Source: Elmis aenea
Taxonomy: Eukaryota; Arthropoda; Insecta; Coleoptera; Elmidae
Length of the DNA stretch: 64,000 nucleotides
Direction: 5' to 3'
Assembly (NCBI GenBank): GCA_947652605.1
Contig: OX393577.1
Coordinates: 7,006,868-7,070,867, forward strand
Position numbers and translations under genes: made by a program. The notes below the pieces were generated by a model that saw only the letters and a program-made list of their open reading frames with translations, did not search any database and had not been told where the DNA came from. Within the stretch, counting starts at the first letter, position 1. Every line of letters starts with the position of its first letter. This document shows positions 9,753 to 20,426 of this stretch, in pieces.

Positions 9753-11042
9753 CGAGGGTTGCCTTTTATATTTCGGGATTTGGCAACCCTGGTATTGCAA
9801 TCTGTCAACTGACAGCTCTATCGTAAAGTTAGACGTTTTTGAGGTTATACGTACTCAGAACGTTTTGACATACGAGCGCTATTTGTGTTGTTTACAGTAA
9901 GTTAAAAGATTCATCTGCCCCCAAAAATGGAATTAAATCGTGAACATTTTCGTGCGATTATTTTTTACAACTTTCGACGTGGATTAACTCAGCAGCAGTG
10001 CATGAATGAACTTAATTCAACTTTTGGCGATGAAGCTCCATCAAGGACCAGTGTTTATCGATGGTATGGTGAATTCAATCGTGGTCGGAGTTCACTCCAA
10101 GACGAATTTCGTGAAGGTCGTCCAAAATCAGTTGCTGTTCTGAAAAACATTGATGCTGTGCGCGAACTGATATTGCAAGATCGTCATGTGACCTATCGTG
10201 AGATAGACAACCTTAGGCATTAGTGGGACCAGCATACACTCAATATTGCATGAACATTTAACTGTCAAAAAAATTTGTTCGCGTTGGATCCCACACAATT
10301 TGTCTATCGCTCAAAAAAAGGCTCGTGTTGATTGGTCGAAAGAAATGCTCGAAAAATACGATCGCGGTGCTTCAAAACACGTCTATGACATCGTGACAGG
10401 TGATGAATCGTGGATTTACGCGTATGAGCCCGAAAGTAAACAGCAGTCGACTGTATGGGTGTTTCAAGATGAGCCAAATCCAACAAAAGTTGTTCGCGCA
10501 CGAAGCACTTCCAAGCAAATGGTCGCATGTTTTTTCGGAAAAACTGGACATGTCGCAACCGTACCACTAGAACAACGCAGAACAGTCAATTCTGAGTGGT
10601 ACACAACAATTTGTTTGCCAGTTGTCTTCCAAGAAATCAGGAAAACCAACCGCCGAAGACGGATCACTCATCATCACGACAATGCGAGCTCTCACACATC
10701 GGCTTAAACAACTGCATTTTTGAGCACCCAAAACATCGATTTGATGAGTCATCCGCCATATAGTCCTGACCTTTCACCAAATGACTTCTTTTTATTCCCG
10801 TACGTAAAAAACAAACTGAGAGGTCAACGTTTTTCGACACCTGAAGAAGCGGTTGCTGCATTCAGAATGCATTTTTTGGAGATACCTCAATCAGAGTGGA
10901 AAAAGTGCTTCGACAATTGGTTCAAACGCATGCAAAAGTGTATAGATATTCATGGGGAATATTTTGAAAAACAATAAAGTGATTTTCGATGATTAATATT
11001 TGTTTTTGTTCTCTAATCCCGAAATATAAAAGGCAACCCTCG
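9753..11042 (+). mobile_element. mariner element, nearly complete (1290 bp)
   Basis: Terminal inverted repeats begin CGAGGGTTGCCTTTTATATT at the left, answered at the right by the complementary sequence ending GGCAACCCTCG, with TA on both sides (9751-9752 and 11043-11044). The length is that of an autonomous mariner. At the left end a second GGCAACCC copy 25 bp inside makes a short hairpin with the terminus. One transposase gene fills the middle. Confidence 0.93.
9927..10977 (+). pseudogene. mariner DD34D transposase with two lesions
   Basis: Reads from ATG 9927 (MELNREHFRAIIFYNFRRGL) to TAA 10975, about 345 codons, the family's normal size. The N-terminal helix-turn-helix pair spans about residues 1-110. 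The catalytic triad is visible: TGDESWIY (Asp codon 10402), HHDNASSHT (Asp 10678) and SPNDFFLFP (Asp 10783), with 34 residues between the last two, the DD34D spacing of mariner. WVFQDEPNPTKVVRARST and HPPYSPDLSP are standard blocks. Two defects: a small deletion near 10207 within YREID-(L)GIS that shifts frame, and CAA changed to TAA at 10705. Everything else reads cleanly, so this copy decayed recently compared with its neighbours. Product would be a nuclear DNA-cleaving and joining enzyme. Confidence 0.92.
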
Positions 11043-11044
11043 TA

Positions 11045-11892
11045 TACCTAAAAATACCGACAATATATGTATATTAATTATAGGAGTTTATGTTAAGAGT
11101 ACAGCGCCTGCAATTTCGTTGTAAAGTAATAGCATGTTAATAATCAATCGGGTTAAACATGAAAAATAAATTTTATCAATAGCTAACCACAATATTAAAG
11201 CACTTTATTTCGCTGTAAGGATCTACGATTAATATGTATTACCGTTAAAAAAGTACGACTATCATGCGAATGGAGCTTTACACACATCGCGCGGCTCCCA
11301 GCTGCGGTCTAAACCCTTGCGTTGATTATGGCATCGTTTATCGCGAGACCGCAGCTTCCGCCGGGATGCCTTGTAATCAGTGCAAATCGAACGATTATTG
11401 GCGATCAATGATCCGATAATAAACGTGCATTGTTCTACATTGTATGATTTAAAGCTTCAGATTAACTTAATATTGGCGTTTGATTAAGTGCGGCCGATAT
11501 ATCGTACGTAATCTATGCACGAGCGGATCAATTTGTGGTGATTGCGTATTCACGTAAACGCCGTTAAACGCGGTCATGTTTCGCCAAAGTACAATAATTA
11601 TAATGATCAAGAGACTTTAGTTTTATTATTACAAGGTTGATAAAGTTAATGGCTTCGAATAACTATGCCACGTAAAAACGTTAACTAATAAATGTTTATT
11701 ATACTTGCTAATAGTGTATTTGCATCAATATAAAAAAAAATGTTTGTAAGCGTCACCAGTGGTGGCCCAAATTTAGGCACAGCAAAAAGAAAAAGAATTA
11801 TTGAGCTTTTAGGCATATTAAAAATAACACAGGCCGACATTACAGAACTTTGTGAACGTTGTTTTAATTTTGATAACTGTTCATATATACAT
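11045..11892. other. Single-copy-looking region with a GC-richer island at about 11270-11620
   Basis: Around 11280-11600 the sequence changes from AT-rich to mixed composition with high complexity (for example CTCCCAGCTGCGGTCTAAAC, answered by GCGAGACCGCAGCTTCC). It shows no transposon ends, no coding frame of note and no repeat elsewhere in the window. Such islands are candidates for cis-regulatory or conserved non-coding DNA; this is inference only. Confidence 0.3.
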
Positions 11893-12180
11893 TACATGCT
11901 CTGAATTCAATAGCACACGCAGTTTTTCGCTATCTCATCAAGTTTTTCAGCCAAATGGAAAAAAAAGATAATAGTTTCAAAAAAAAATTTACTTCAAAAC
12001 TATTAAACACAAAACTATTTAACTAATTTATATTAAAATTGCTGTTTTTATATAAATAACATCCTCTGAATTCAATGGCACATACAGATTTTCGCTGTCA
12101 CATAAAGTTTTTCAGGAAAATGGAAAAACAGATTAATAAGCTTTCAAAGAAAATTTAATTTCAAAACTATTTAAACAAAA
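11893..12180 (+). repeat. two-copy tandem repeat, period about 164 bp
   Basis: CTCTGAATTCAATAGCACAC at about 11899 recurs as CTCTGAATTCAATGGCACAT at about 12063. Both are followed by CAG-TTTTCGCT, AAGTTTTTCAG and AATGGAAAAA at matching distances. A local duplication without coding potential. Confidence 0.7.
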
Positions 12181-12639
12181 ATATTGTTGGATCGCTTTTT
12201 TAACAAAAAGTCAAATTTTTTAAAGTTTTACCTAAGGTTATGAGCCGCCACTGACTAGAACATAACAGATTTATTCAAATTTATACCACTATGAGCCGTT
12301 AGCGAATTAAAAATGTGTTTTTTTACACATTCATTAAATTGCGCACAAATGGCTTGTACTACACAGGTCATAAGCATTTTGCACCTAATATACTATTATA
12401 TTATACAATAATACTGTATTTAGTTTCACACACCTTTACTCTATTAAAATTCGCAACAAAAATTGCTTTTTTTATAGCAGCAGTATAATTACGAGCCATC
12501 GTAAAGCTATATAGAAAAAAATATTTGAAGTTATAAAACATTTGCATAATAGTATTTTAATTAAAGTAAGCTCCTTAACTTGTTGTAAATTTATTTTTGT
12601 AAATAAAACGAGGTTGGACTAACTTCTTGTAACTCCCAA

Positions 12640-13072
12640 ACAGTGAAAAAAAAATTGGATCACTTTTTTGAGACTAAAAATATCAAAATAAATACAGTAA
12701 GTCAGATTTATAAAAAGAGGAACAAAAATTCCTTTTCTGAAGTCATAGTCTACTATAGTTTCTTTTAAAAAAATGCAAGTTGATAATTTGATAAACAATA
12801 CTGAAACAATTGAATGTTTTCATTTTACAGCGCGTAAAAAAATCTACAACTTTTTCCCCAAAAATATTGTTGTACCATCAAGTATAACCGAGTTATTAAC
12901 GATTTAAAAAACAGTGCCCATTTAGATTTTTGTTTATTATTTAGCGTGCCATGGAACTTTTTTAAAACATTAAAGCATCACTGAATAGGTCCCTGAAAGG
13001 GGAACAATTTGTCTAATTTGAACTTCTTTTTAGCTCTTACCTTTAATGAGATCTTCTGTTTGGACCACCCTG
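12640..13072. mobile_element. family B palindromic MITE, partial copy
   Basis: The interior (TATCAAAATAAATAC, GTACCATCAAGTATAACCGA, TTTAAAACATTAAAGCATCA) matches 49780-50100. The right end reads GGACCACCCTG followed by TA, the inverted form of the CAGGGTG ends found on other elements here. The left arm is missing or too diverged to place, so the left limit is approximate. No coding frame. Confidence 0.65.
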
Positions 13073-13529
13073 TATGCGTCATATTCTTGGCAACATTTTT
13101 TATATACTATACTTTGAAATGATCAGCAAATTGTTCATCATACAAATAATTTAACGGGTTTAAGGTAAGCTAATTTACTTTTAAGATCAAGTTTTGGTAG
13201 AAACTGTGTTTCAGAACGATTGCAGCAAGAAGTGGTTTCGCAAAGACATTTTAATTTTAAATTTATGTTGGGGGATTATTTTCTGTTTCATTTTTAACTC
13301 ACTCGCAAGTCTCAACACATGTGTTCTTATCGTAAATTTTTGCAGTAGTGAAAACACGAACCTCGTTTGTGGTAAAGTCTCCAATTTATTTTTTCAAAAT
13401 GTTTGTACCAAGGTATGATTTTTTATTCTTGACATATTTTCGGGTCGAAAATTTTCATATCTTTTACAAAATAAAAAGAACACACCAACAATTTGTCTTG
13501 ACTGTGAAACATTATACTTGATTTTTCTT

Positions 13530-13840
13530 CTTCTTTATTTGGCCCTATGTACCTTTCGGGGTCAAGATTATTTTCCTAAGTGTTGATTATGCTTCTCAAC
13601 TTTTTGCTATAGTTGGCTCCTCTTTCTAGCCGTCTCCTCTTCTAGTGTCTGCCTTAATTTATTTATCCGTTTCGTTATTGGTCTTCCTCTAATTCTTTTC
13701 CCATCAACCTTTATTCCCATTTTCGCGTACCTACTTTTTGTTACGCGTACTTAGTAGATGTCCCAGCCATTTGTCTTCATCTTTTTCTTGATCAGCTCTG
13801 CCCTTTGCTGATCTTATCAATTAATGTGCATCCCTCTTTT
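13530..13840 (-). pseudogene. LINE reverse transcriptase tail, same family as 4905-5660
   Basis: On the minus strand, from 13840 down, it gives KKMKTNGWDIYY-like and W-GHLL sequences, then KMGIKVDGKRIRGRPITKRI and a decayed C-terminal block ending near AERYIGPNKEEE. The KRxRGRP motif and its distance to the W-GHL block match the other LINE tails. Many stops. The 5' side stops at the palindromic MITE at 13842 and does not resume beyond it. Confidence 0.7.
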
Positions 13841-13841
13841 A

Positions 13842-13981
13842 TGGTGCCTGTCCACGTGAGAGTAAACTACTCTCGATAGCAGCGTCGTCAAGGATACAGC
13901 CAATCGCGAGTTACTCTCAGGGGCTGTATCCTTAGCGACGCTGCTATCGAGAGTAGTTTACTCTCACGTGGACAGGCACCA
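13842..13981. mobile_element. GC-rich palindromic MITE (140 bp)
   Basis: TGGTGCCTGTCCACGTGAGA at the left is matched by its exact complement at the right, and the inverted arms extend for about 60 bp (AGTAAACTACTCTCGATAGC and beyond). The flanks are TTA at the left and TTT at the right, close to the TTA duplication seen for the MITEs at 2229 and 34369. The arms are almost identical, suggesting a fairly recent insertion. Confidence 0.8.
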
Positions 13982-14841
13982 TTTTTGATACTAAATTTTG
14001 ATTTAATTTGTTTTAACAAGCAATGAATAAAACAGTTGGAAATTAAAATACCTTGAAAATAAAGAAATTTTGTATTCCTACATTATAATTTAAGTATAAT
14101 GGGATACAGACATAATCATTAAAAGTATTTTTAAATATTTAGGTGTGTTTTCATGTTCCTAGATTTTTTTATTGGTAGTATTTAAAGCATGTATTCGGTA
14201 ATCAAGATTTTGTTAATTTTTTTGTGTTTCTGGTTTAAGTAAGTAGCACTTCAGCAACCAGAAACTAAAAATTAACGTAATGGTAAAGAAAAAGTTAACT
14301 ATAGCCGATTCCAGTTGGTAAAAAAAGAGATACAGCCGATTATCGATTAATTGATCCATCCTTGGTGCAGACTGTATACCACAGCATTATTTTTTTGAAC
14401 AGGATTTTACACAGTCATGCGGTTTTCAATTACCACGAAATTTTTTGCCGTTCCACCCTTATGGAAGTCAAGTTATGATAATCAGTTATTATCGATCTAT
14501 TATATGTGTAATATTAAATTATTCCAAGTGTCAGTCACTTTTTTCTACAGCGTATTTGAAATGTGCGTCGTCACGCAATATCACCTCAGGGCCTATGTTG
14601 GCTTTTGACGCCGCAGTTCACTGACCCACTAACAAATTATCTAAAAATCAAACTGACCTACCATTGCCTTAAATTAAAGAGGAACTATAGCTTTACCAAA
14701 CAAAATACATTTGTTTTAGCGAAACTGTTAAATTACCAAATACTCAAACTTTTCGCTCTGTTACACCGAAAAAAGTTGTTCACAAATAAATAGCTTAGAA
14801 GTTAGTTATGGAACAGTAATTTTGTTTTATGATTTGATTTC
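13982..14841. other. AT-rich stretch, nothing recognised
   Basis: No coding frame or repeat that I can support. It ends at the TTAA that marks the piggyBac insertion. Confidence 0.4.
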
Positions 14842-14845
14842 TTAA

Positions 14846-16521
14846 CCCCTATTCTCCGGAATTAAGAAATATTTATCAAAATGTTTTGAAATTCAATCAG
14901 TTGTTTAAAAATGGCCATGAAAGATCACTTTTTATTAAATTACAGGACGCTGGTCCTGACTTAGGAGCTGTCGTTATATGACGACGCTAGGGGAATATGA
15001 GTACAAATAATAATAATCTTGGTATGTTTTATAATTTCAGATTTATTTGTGAAAGTATATTACAATGTAAATTAAATTTGAGACATATAAACTATAAACT
15101 TATAAACTATGATAAGGTTGAAAGCAAGGTATATATAGGATATTGGTCTAGCAAGTAAAGCACTGTAGATGAACATTTACCAAATTTACTCTCCATTATT
15201 TCATTTCCTCGATAAGTTTTTCCTTGGTAAGGATCAAAGGCGATTAGATAACCAGATGGTGAATTTTGACACCAAACCTTGTATCCAAATCGTATTGGTT
15301 TATTTCTAATCGCTTGCTTACATCCGTGCCTACCGAAGTATTCCACCATTGCCTCATCATGCGATATTGCTGAGGTGGGTGTATAATTTTCCATACATTT
15401 TTTTTTGAATATATGAAATTAATGGTCGTAATTTGGAAAACTTATCGAGCTTGTCTAAGTTTAAATTTGATTTAAAATGAAGTGATTTCATGATATTATC
15501 AAATCTATCCCTCCGCATAGATTCATATATCGCAATGTTCCGCAAATCACTACATGTACTCCAATACATTGCTGTTCCTGGCAATGGATTGAACCCAGAA
15601 ACAATTAAAATGGCAAAAAATACTCGCAGTTCCTCTTTGGTTAATTTTATATCTGGCCAGTTTTTTGATAAGCAATATTCGGAACTGGCAGTAATAATTA
15701 ATTCGATTAAAGTATCATCAAAAAACCGTTCAAAATATTGAACAGCAGTGACTTCATCAATATTTTCTTCTGCCATAAAACGAAATTGACTAGGTTGTAT
15801 ATGTATAGTTTTACCGCCACTGCTCCATATAATTTGATCTTTTTTTGATTTTTTGGTGATCTTTGGTATTTTGTTTAGGTTGGAAATAGTTGAAACTTCT
15901 TTTCTGGTCTGTTTTTTCTCTGCCGGTGCCATTAGTTGATTTCTGGATAAACAGTTTATATTCGTCCCTTCTTCTTCATCTGAATCTTCGTCTGTTAGCT
16001 CATTAACTGCAGGTGGTTCAATAAAAATATCTTGGTCACTATCATGATTTTCTAACAAATCCATCATTTTGGCTACACTCAAAAATCTAGGGACAAATAG
16101 GGTATGTTAGTACATGCATTCTCCTAGCGTCGTCATATGACGACAATCAAATTTATAGCGAAATAACTCCCTTATAAATGTTATTATAAATAATTACATT
16201 TTATATAAAAAACACTTGACTATTATATATTCAAAATATGTAAACAAATAAAATATTTTTACCGTAATTATATTATTTAGTACTTACTTTTTTGACGACG
16301 TCATGGTTTTCGTGTTCTCTCGTAAATTGGTCACTTTTAACAATTAAATATGTTCGAAGTCTGCAACTTACTGCGATGCAATGGCTACATTTATGAAAAC
16401 AATTGTTTACCTGAGTAATTAAACTTAAGCTGACATGTTTAAAATCATCAGGTACCTGACAATACACCGTTATTACAGGACAGGTAAACGTCGTCATTTG
16501 ACGACGCTAGGAGAATAAGGG
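14846..16521 (-). mobile_element. piggyBac element, internally deleted
   Basis: Flanked by TTAA at 14842-14845 and 16522-16525, the obligatory piggyBac target. The ends read CCCCTATTCTCC at the left and CCCTTATTCTCCTAGCGTCG inward from the right. A motif GACGACGCTAGGRGAATA occurs three times: at the right terminus (about 16500-16517), inverted at 16117-16140 and direct at 14985-15000. Each is joined to a GTCRTNATNTGACGAC palindrome. At 1676 bp the element is shorter than an autonomous piggyBac and has lost the end of its gene. Confidence 0.87.
15107..16082 (-). pseudogene. piggyBac-type transposase, C-terminus deleted
   Basis: ATG at 16082 (minus strand) starts an acidic N-terminal tail (DEDSDEEEG, residues about 32-40), usual for this family, then a basic spacer and the DDE_Tnp_1_7 region. 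Landmarks are YFERFFDDTLIELIITASSE, WPDIKLTKEELRVFFAILIV and MRRDRFDNIMKSLHF. A one-base frameshift near 15370 moves the reading into SHDEAMVEYFGRHGCKQ, which carries the first catalytic Asp (codon 15358-15356), followed by NKPIRFGYKVWC and GYLIAFDPYQGKT. The frame ends just before the place where the second catalytic Asp block (FFDN) should appear. Codon use is as AT-rich as the surroundings. The enzyme would be inactive. Confidence 0.9.
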
Positions 16522-16525
16522 TTAA

Positions 16526-17015
16526 TTCCCAACAAATACAGGAAGCAGTGATCTCGGGAATGCATTAAAAGTTATTGTTTTTGGTTTATATTTTGCTTTT
16601 AATATGGTTATAATTTTAATTGATACGCGGTAGTTTCTTAACTGAGTTTTGCTAAATATCTTCTTACAAATTAGGAGTATTATAAGCTCGGTCAATGTTT
16701 GTCTTCTTCATATTTGGTTAGATTGAAATTTATTAGTACCTTGCGCTCATTTTATTTCAAGACTTATTTTAAAACACTGAATTTTACAAACAGCTTTTTT
16801 TTTTTGAATAATGAGAATAAGTTCAACAATTCAAAATAAACTCTTTTGCAGCTGTGTAAAGAATATTTTATACGCAAGAATCAAATTGGTTGAATTAAAA
16901 CAATTCCTTTACGATGTGATATTTTTCTATTGATAAAAATGTAAAATATATCTACCTTTATCATTACAGTATTTCATTTTTTTTTTTTTGTTTGTTTCTC
17001 CGGAACCGTTAATGA
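16526..17015. other. AT-rich spacer with poly-T run
   Basis: No gene was seen. A run of T at about 16978-16989 lies just upstream of the LINE reading frame. Confidence 0.4.
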
Positions 17016-18854
17016 TTTTTTCGAGAAAAGGATAAATATTACAGGAAGATGATTGATAACAATAGACATGATGGTGTAAAACTATGGAAAAATTTAAAAG
17101 AACTATTACCTGGCAATCGTAAAAATAACATACCTAGGGAAATAATATTTGATCAAATTGGTTTAACAGATGAAATAGCTATTGCGGAAAAGTTTAATTA
17201 TTACTTTATAAATAGTATTGATGAAATCGTAGAAGGTATTGACCATCATAAAAATCATAATAATGTTATTAATAAAATAAACTACTACTATAACTTTTCG
17301 AAATTTCAACCCATAGACATGGCAGAATTAAACCAAGTTATCAAAAGTCTATCTATTACAGGACCAAATGAGGAAGGAATATCATCTAAAGTATTTAAAG
17401 ATTCAATGTGTGTAATAGGGAATAGGTTATTAGAAATAATTAACTTGTCGCTGAGAAAAGGGATCTTCCCAGAAAACTGGAAAACATCAACTATTATACC
17501 TATCCAGAAAGTACCTAACACTAAATTATGTCAAAACTTTAGACCAATCAATACAGTGCCCGTTTACGAAAAAGTTTTAGAGCTAATTGTTAAAAAGCAA
17601 ATCCTAGAATATTTACAGATTAATGATGTGATAGTGGATAACCAGTCGGGTTTTCGCAGTGGACATTCTTGTGAAACAGTGCTTCAGAATATTTGTGATT
17701 TGTGGTTTAGAAATATGGAAAATGGTGAAATAACACTAGCCGTATTTTTGGATTTTCGTAGAGCCTTTGAGACGATCAATAGAGAATTATTAATAAAAAA
17801 ATTAGAAAAAATAGGGATAAGTGAGGTAGCATTGTCTTGGTTTAAATCATACTTACAAAATAGACATCAACAAGTTAAATATAATAGAACTATATCATCT
17901 TGTTTAAAAACCACACATGGTGTACCACAAGGAACCGTTCTGGGTCCTCTGCTTTTTGTTGTTTATATAAACGATATGGTTAAATACGCCAAACATTGTG
18001 AAATAAAAATGTTTGCGGACGATACAATGTTGTTTGTTAGTGGATTTAAAACAAGTGAATTAGTAGATAAGATGAATTTAGATCTAAGTAATATTTATAA
18101 ATGGCTATGCGATAATAATTTATGTATTAATGTTGATAAATCCAAATTCATGATTTTGGGAACTAAACACATCATCTACAAAACCAATATTTATAATGCT
18201 AATCTGGATGTAAAAATTAGCAACACTAATTTAGAAAGAGTAACCGAAATTAAATACCTTGGTGTTATATTAGATGAAAATTTAACGTTTAAGTTACACG
18301 CAAAATACATGATGAACAAAATTTCCAAAAAGATTTTTCTCTTTAAAAGATGTAGCAAACACATGAGTATGTACACTAGAGTTTTACTGTATAAAACAAT
18401 AATAGCTCCTCATTTTGAGTTTTGCGCTTCATTACTTATTAATTTAAATAAAAATGAACTTCAACAATTACAGACATTGCAAAATCGCGCCATGCGCACT
18501 ATTTTAAAGTGTTCAATTCTTTCCCCTATCAAGGTTATGTTAAATACACTTTAATTTATGAGTATTAATCAGAGAATAATATTTAGAACATTAGAGCTAG
18601 TTTTAAAAATTAAACTACAAAAAACACCAAAATATCTGTATGAAAATGTAAAATTAGTCCATGAGATACACAGTTATAAAACTAGAAATAGGCTTAATTT
18701 CGTTATAGAGAAATGTACTAAAAGTCAAACTGCTCGTTCATTATTTTATCAAGGTTTTAAAATATTTAATAATATGCCGCATCAAATCAAAATATGTAAT
18801 AATTATAAGAAGGGTATTAAATCAATTAAGGAGTACGTATTAGAACGCTATTAA
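17016..18854 (+). pseudogene. LINE reverse transcriptase, intact active site, one stop
   Basis: Open from 17016, with an internal ATG at 17049, to a TAA at 18552, continuing in the same frame to 18854: over 600 codons with a single stop. It copies element RNA into DNA at the target site. Numbered from 17049, FRPINTVPVYEKVLE is at about 164-178, QSGFRSGHS at 199-207, AVFLDFRRAF with the first catalytic Asp at 231-240, GVPQGTVLGPLLFVVYIND at 291-309 and FADDT with the catalytic Asp pair at 322-326. YLGVILDENLTF and the following helix form the thumb. The downstream 100 residues (from MSINQRIIF) are the usual C-terminal extension. The motif set is complete, so apart from the 5' truncation and the TAA this is a well-preserved copy. 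Confidence 0.9.
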
Positions 18855-19005
18855 ACTGTTATCTTAGATACTTAGAATTTAGAAGATTTTTTAGATTTTT
18901 TATTTTATTTCATTCTATTTTTATTTTTATTTTTATTATATTTACTATTATTAAATTATGTTACAATGTAATAGCAATTGCTAAATAAAGCTAACTTACT
19001 TACAT
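17016..19005 (+). mobile_element. LINE (non-LTR retrotransposon), 5'-truncated
   Basis: Consists of an ORF2 reverse transcriptase region followed by a T-rich 3' untranslated region and a tail ending AATAAAGCTAACTTACTTAC. There is no endonuclease domain; the copy begins within the linker before the reverse transcriptase, the usual result of incomplete reverse transcription. The sequence style (FRPI, QSGFR, GVPQGTVLGPLLF, FADDT) fits the CR1/L2/Jockey-related clades; I cannot separate them by eye. Confidence 0.85.
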
Positions 19006-19019
19006 TTTTTCAAAAAGTT

Positions 19020-19365
19020 TGCCCCATTTTACTTGCAAAGGATGCGCAAATTGGTAAATAGAAGAATTTCGATTTTACCTCTGGCGGTTTCATGACCAAC
19101 GCGATCGCAAAAATTACCTTAATTATTCAACTTTTCAGTGTTTCCCCTAATTTTCCAAAGGAAATGGCCAGTGGCACGTGTAACTCTGCAAATCATTAGC
19201 TTTGATGATCTTGATGCAATAAACATAGCCTTGATCAGATTTTAGCGACAACATATCGTTACCTTTCCGGGCCAGAAAGGGGAAACATTTTTATAATTTA
19301 AACTTTTTTGCATCTCTTACCGTTTACGAGATCCCAATAGTGGCCCTACTATGTGGACCACCCTG
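19020..19365. mobile_element. right end of a family B-like MITE
   Basis: AACTTTTTTGCATCTCTTAC, then CGTTTACGAGATCCCAATAG, then GTGGACCACCCTG and TA at the right match the arms at 2210-2228, 50100-50150 and 38240-38260. The left part has no visible inverted partner, so the left limit is a guess. Confidence 0.5.
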
Positions 19366-19369
19366 TATA

Positions 19370-20424
19370 TCGATAACAAAAAATTAATAATTATTACTTC
19401 ATTTAATCGAAATCTCTTAAAAAATAAATATTGCATAAAATACGATCCAATAAAATATAATTTGAATCACAACAACAAAATCTTGTACGTCAATTAATTC
19501 CATGATTTAAGTCCAATCGAGGATCCATAAACTATGGATTCTCAGATAGTTGTTTATTTCGCCTGACGGTTAGTACATACATAAAAATGAACCGAACACA
19601 CTATAAATTTTCCCAGGCTTACGCTGTTTGACTTGCAACAGTTTCAAAACGGCACCGAACGTACGGGAGGAAGTGGAGGTTAGAATTTAAATCCTCAAAA
19701 ACTGAAAATAAATCAATCTAAGTCGACCTTATCGTCGTAAATACCCACGTAAACAAACACATGTAAGTAACAAGTCGTCACCTTATTTTCAGATGAGTCT
19801 AAATAAATCCGACTATCGAAAAACAGCGCACTATCTTATGTAGTGTCAGTGACAAAGTGGTGAACTGAAATAAAGCCTAGCAGCTGCCGACGCGCGTGTT
19901 GAGTGTCACCCCGATATGAAAACAATTTACATGCGGATGTGTAGTCTTAGGTACCTCATCAAATTTACATATGTAAAACAGCAGAGCAGGGCTTCGGTCG
20001 ACAAGGAATTGCCATGTTTTAATCTGTTTTTGTTCGAGAATTAGACTGCTTTTGAAATTTTAAACAAGATCATTTTGTGTAAAACAGTGCGATTAACAAA
20101 TTCCCGAAAATGTATACATCATCCTCGGCAAGGCTGCGATACTTTATCGATATAAATAAGTTTTGTTAAAAACCACTTATCTACCTGTTTTCAAGACTAG
20201 CGTCTCTTTAACAGTTGCAATCTTATTTATTTATTTATTTATTTATACACACGAAGCTGTCATAGCAACGATCATCGTTAGCAACGGAATTAATCTTAAA
20301 CTATTTTGATTAAGCTATTTTTATTTTTAAAGCAATTTTTCTCTGCAGTATATCCTTTATCTCTTGATATCATTTACTGAATCTGTTCTAAAGTCGTTAG
20401 ATAGAAGACTACAAGTCGATGGTA
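19370..20424. other. Non-repeat stretch with a (TTTA) microsatellite
   Basis: Mixed composition around 19560-19990 without a coding frame I can support. A short TTTA microsatellite covers about 20223-20246. Confidence 0.4.
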
Positions 20425-20426
20425 TA

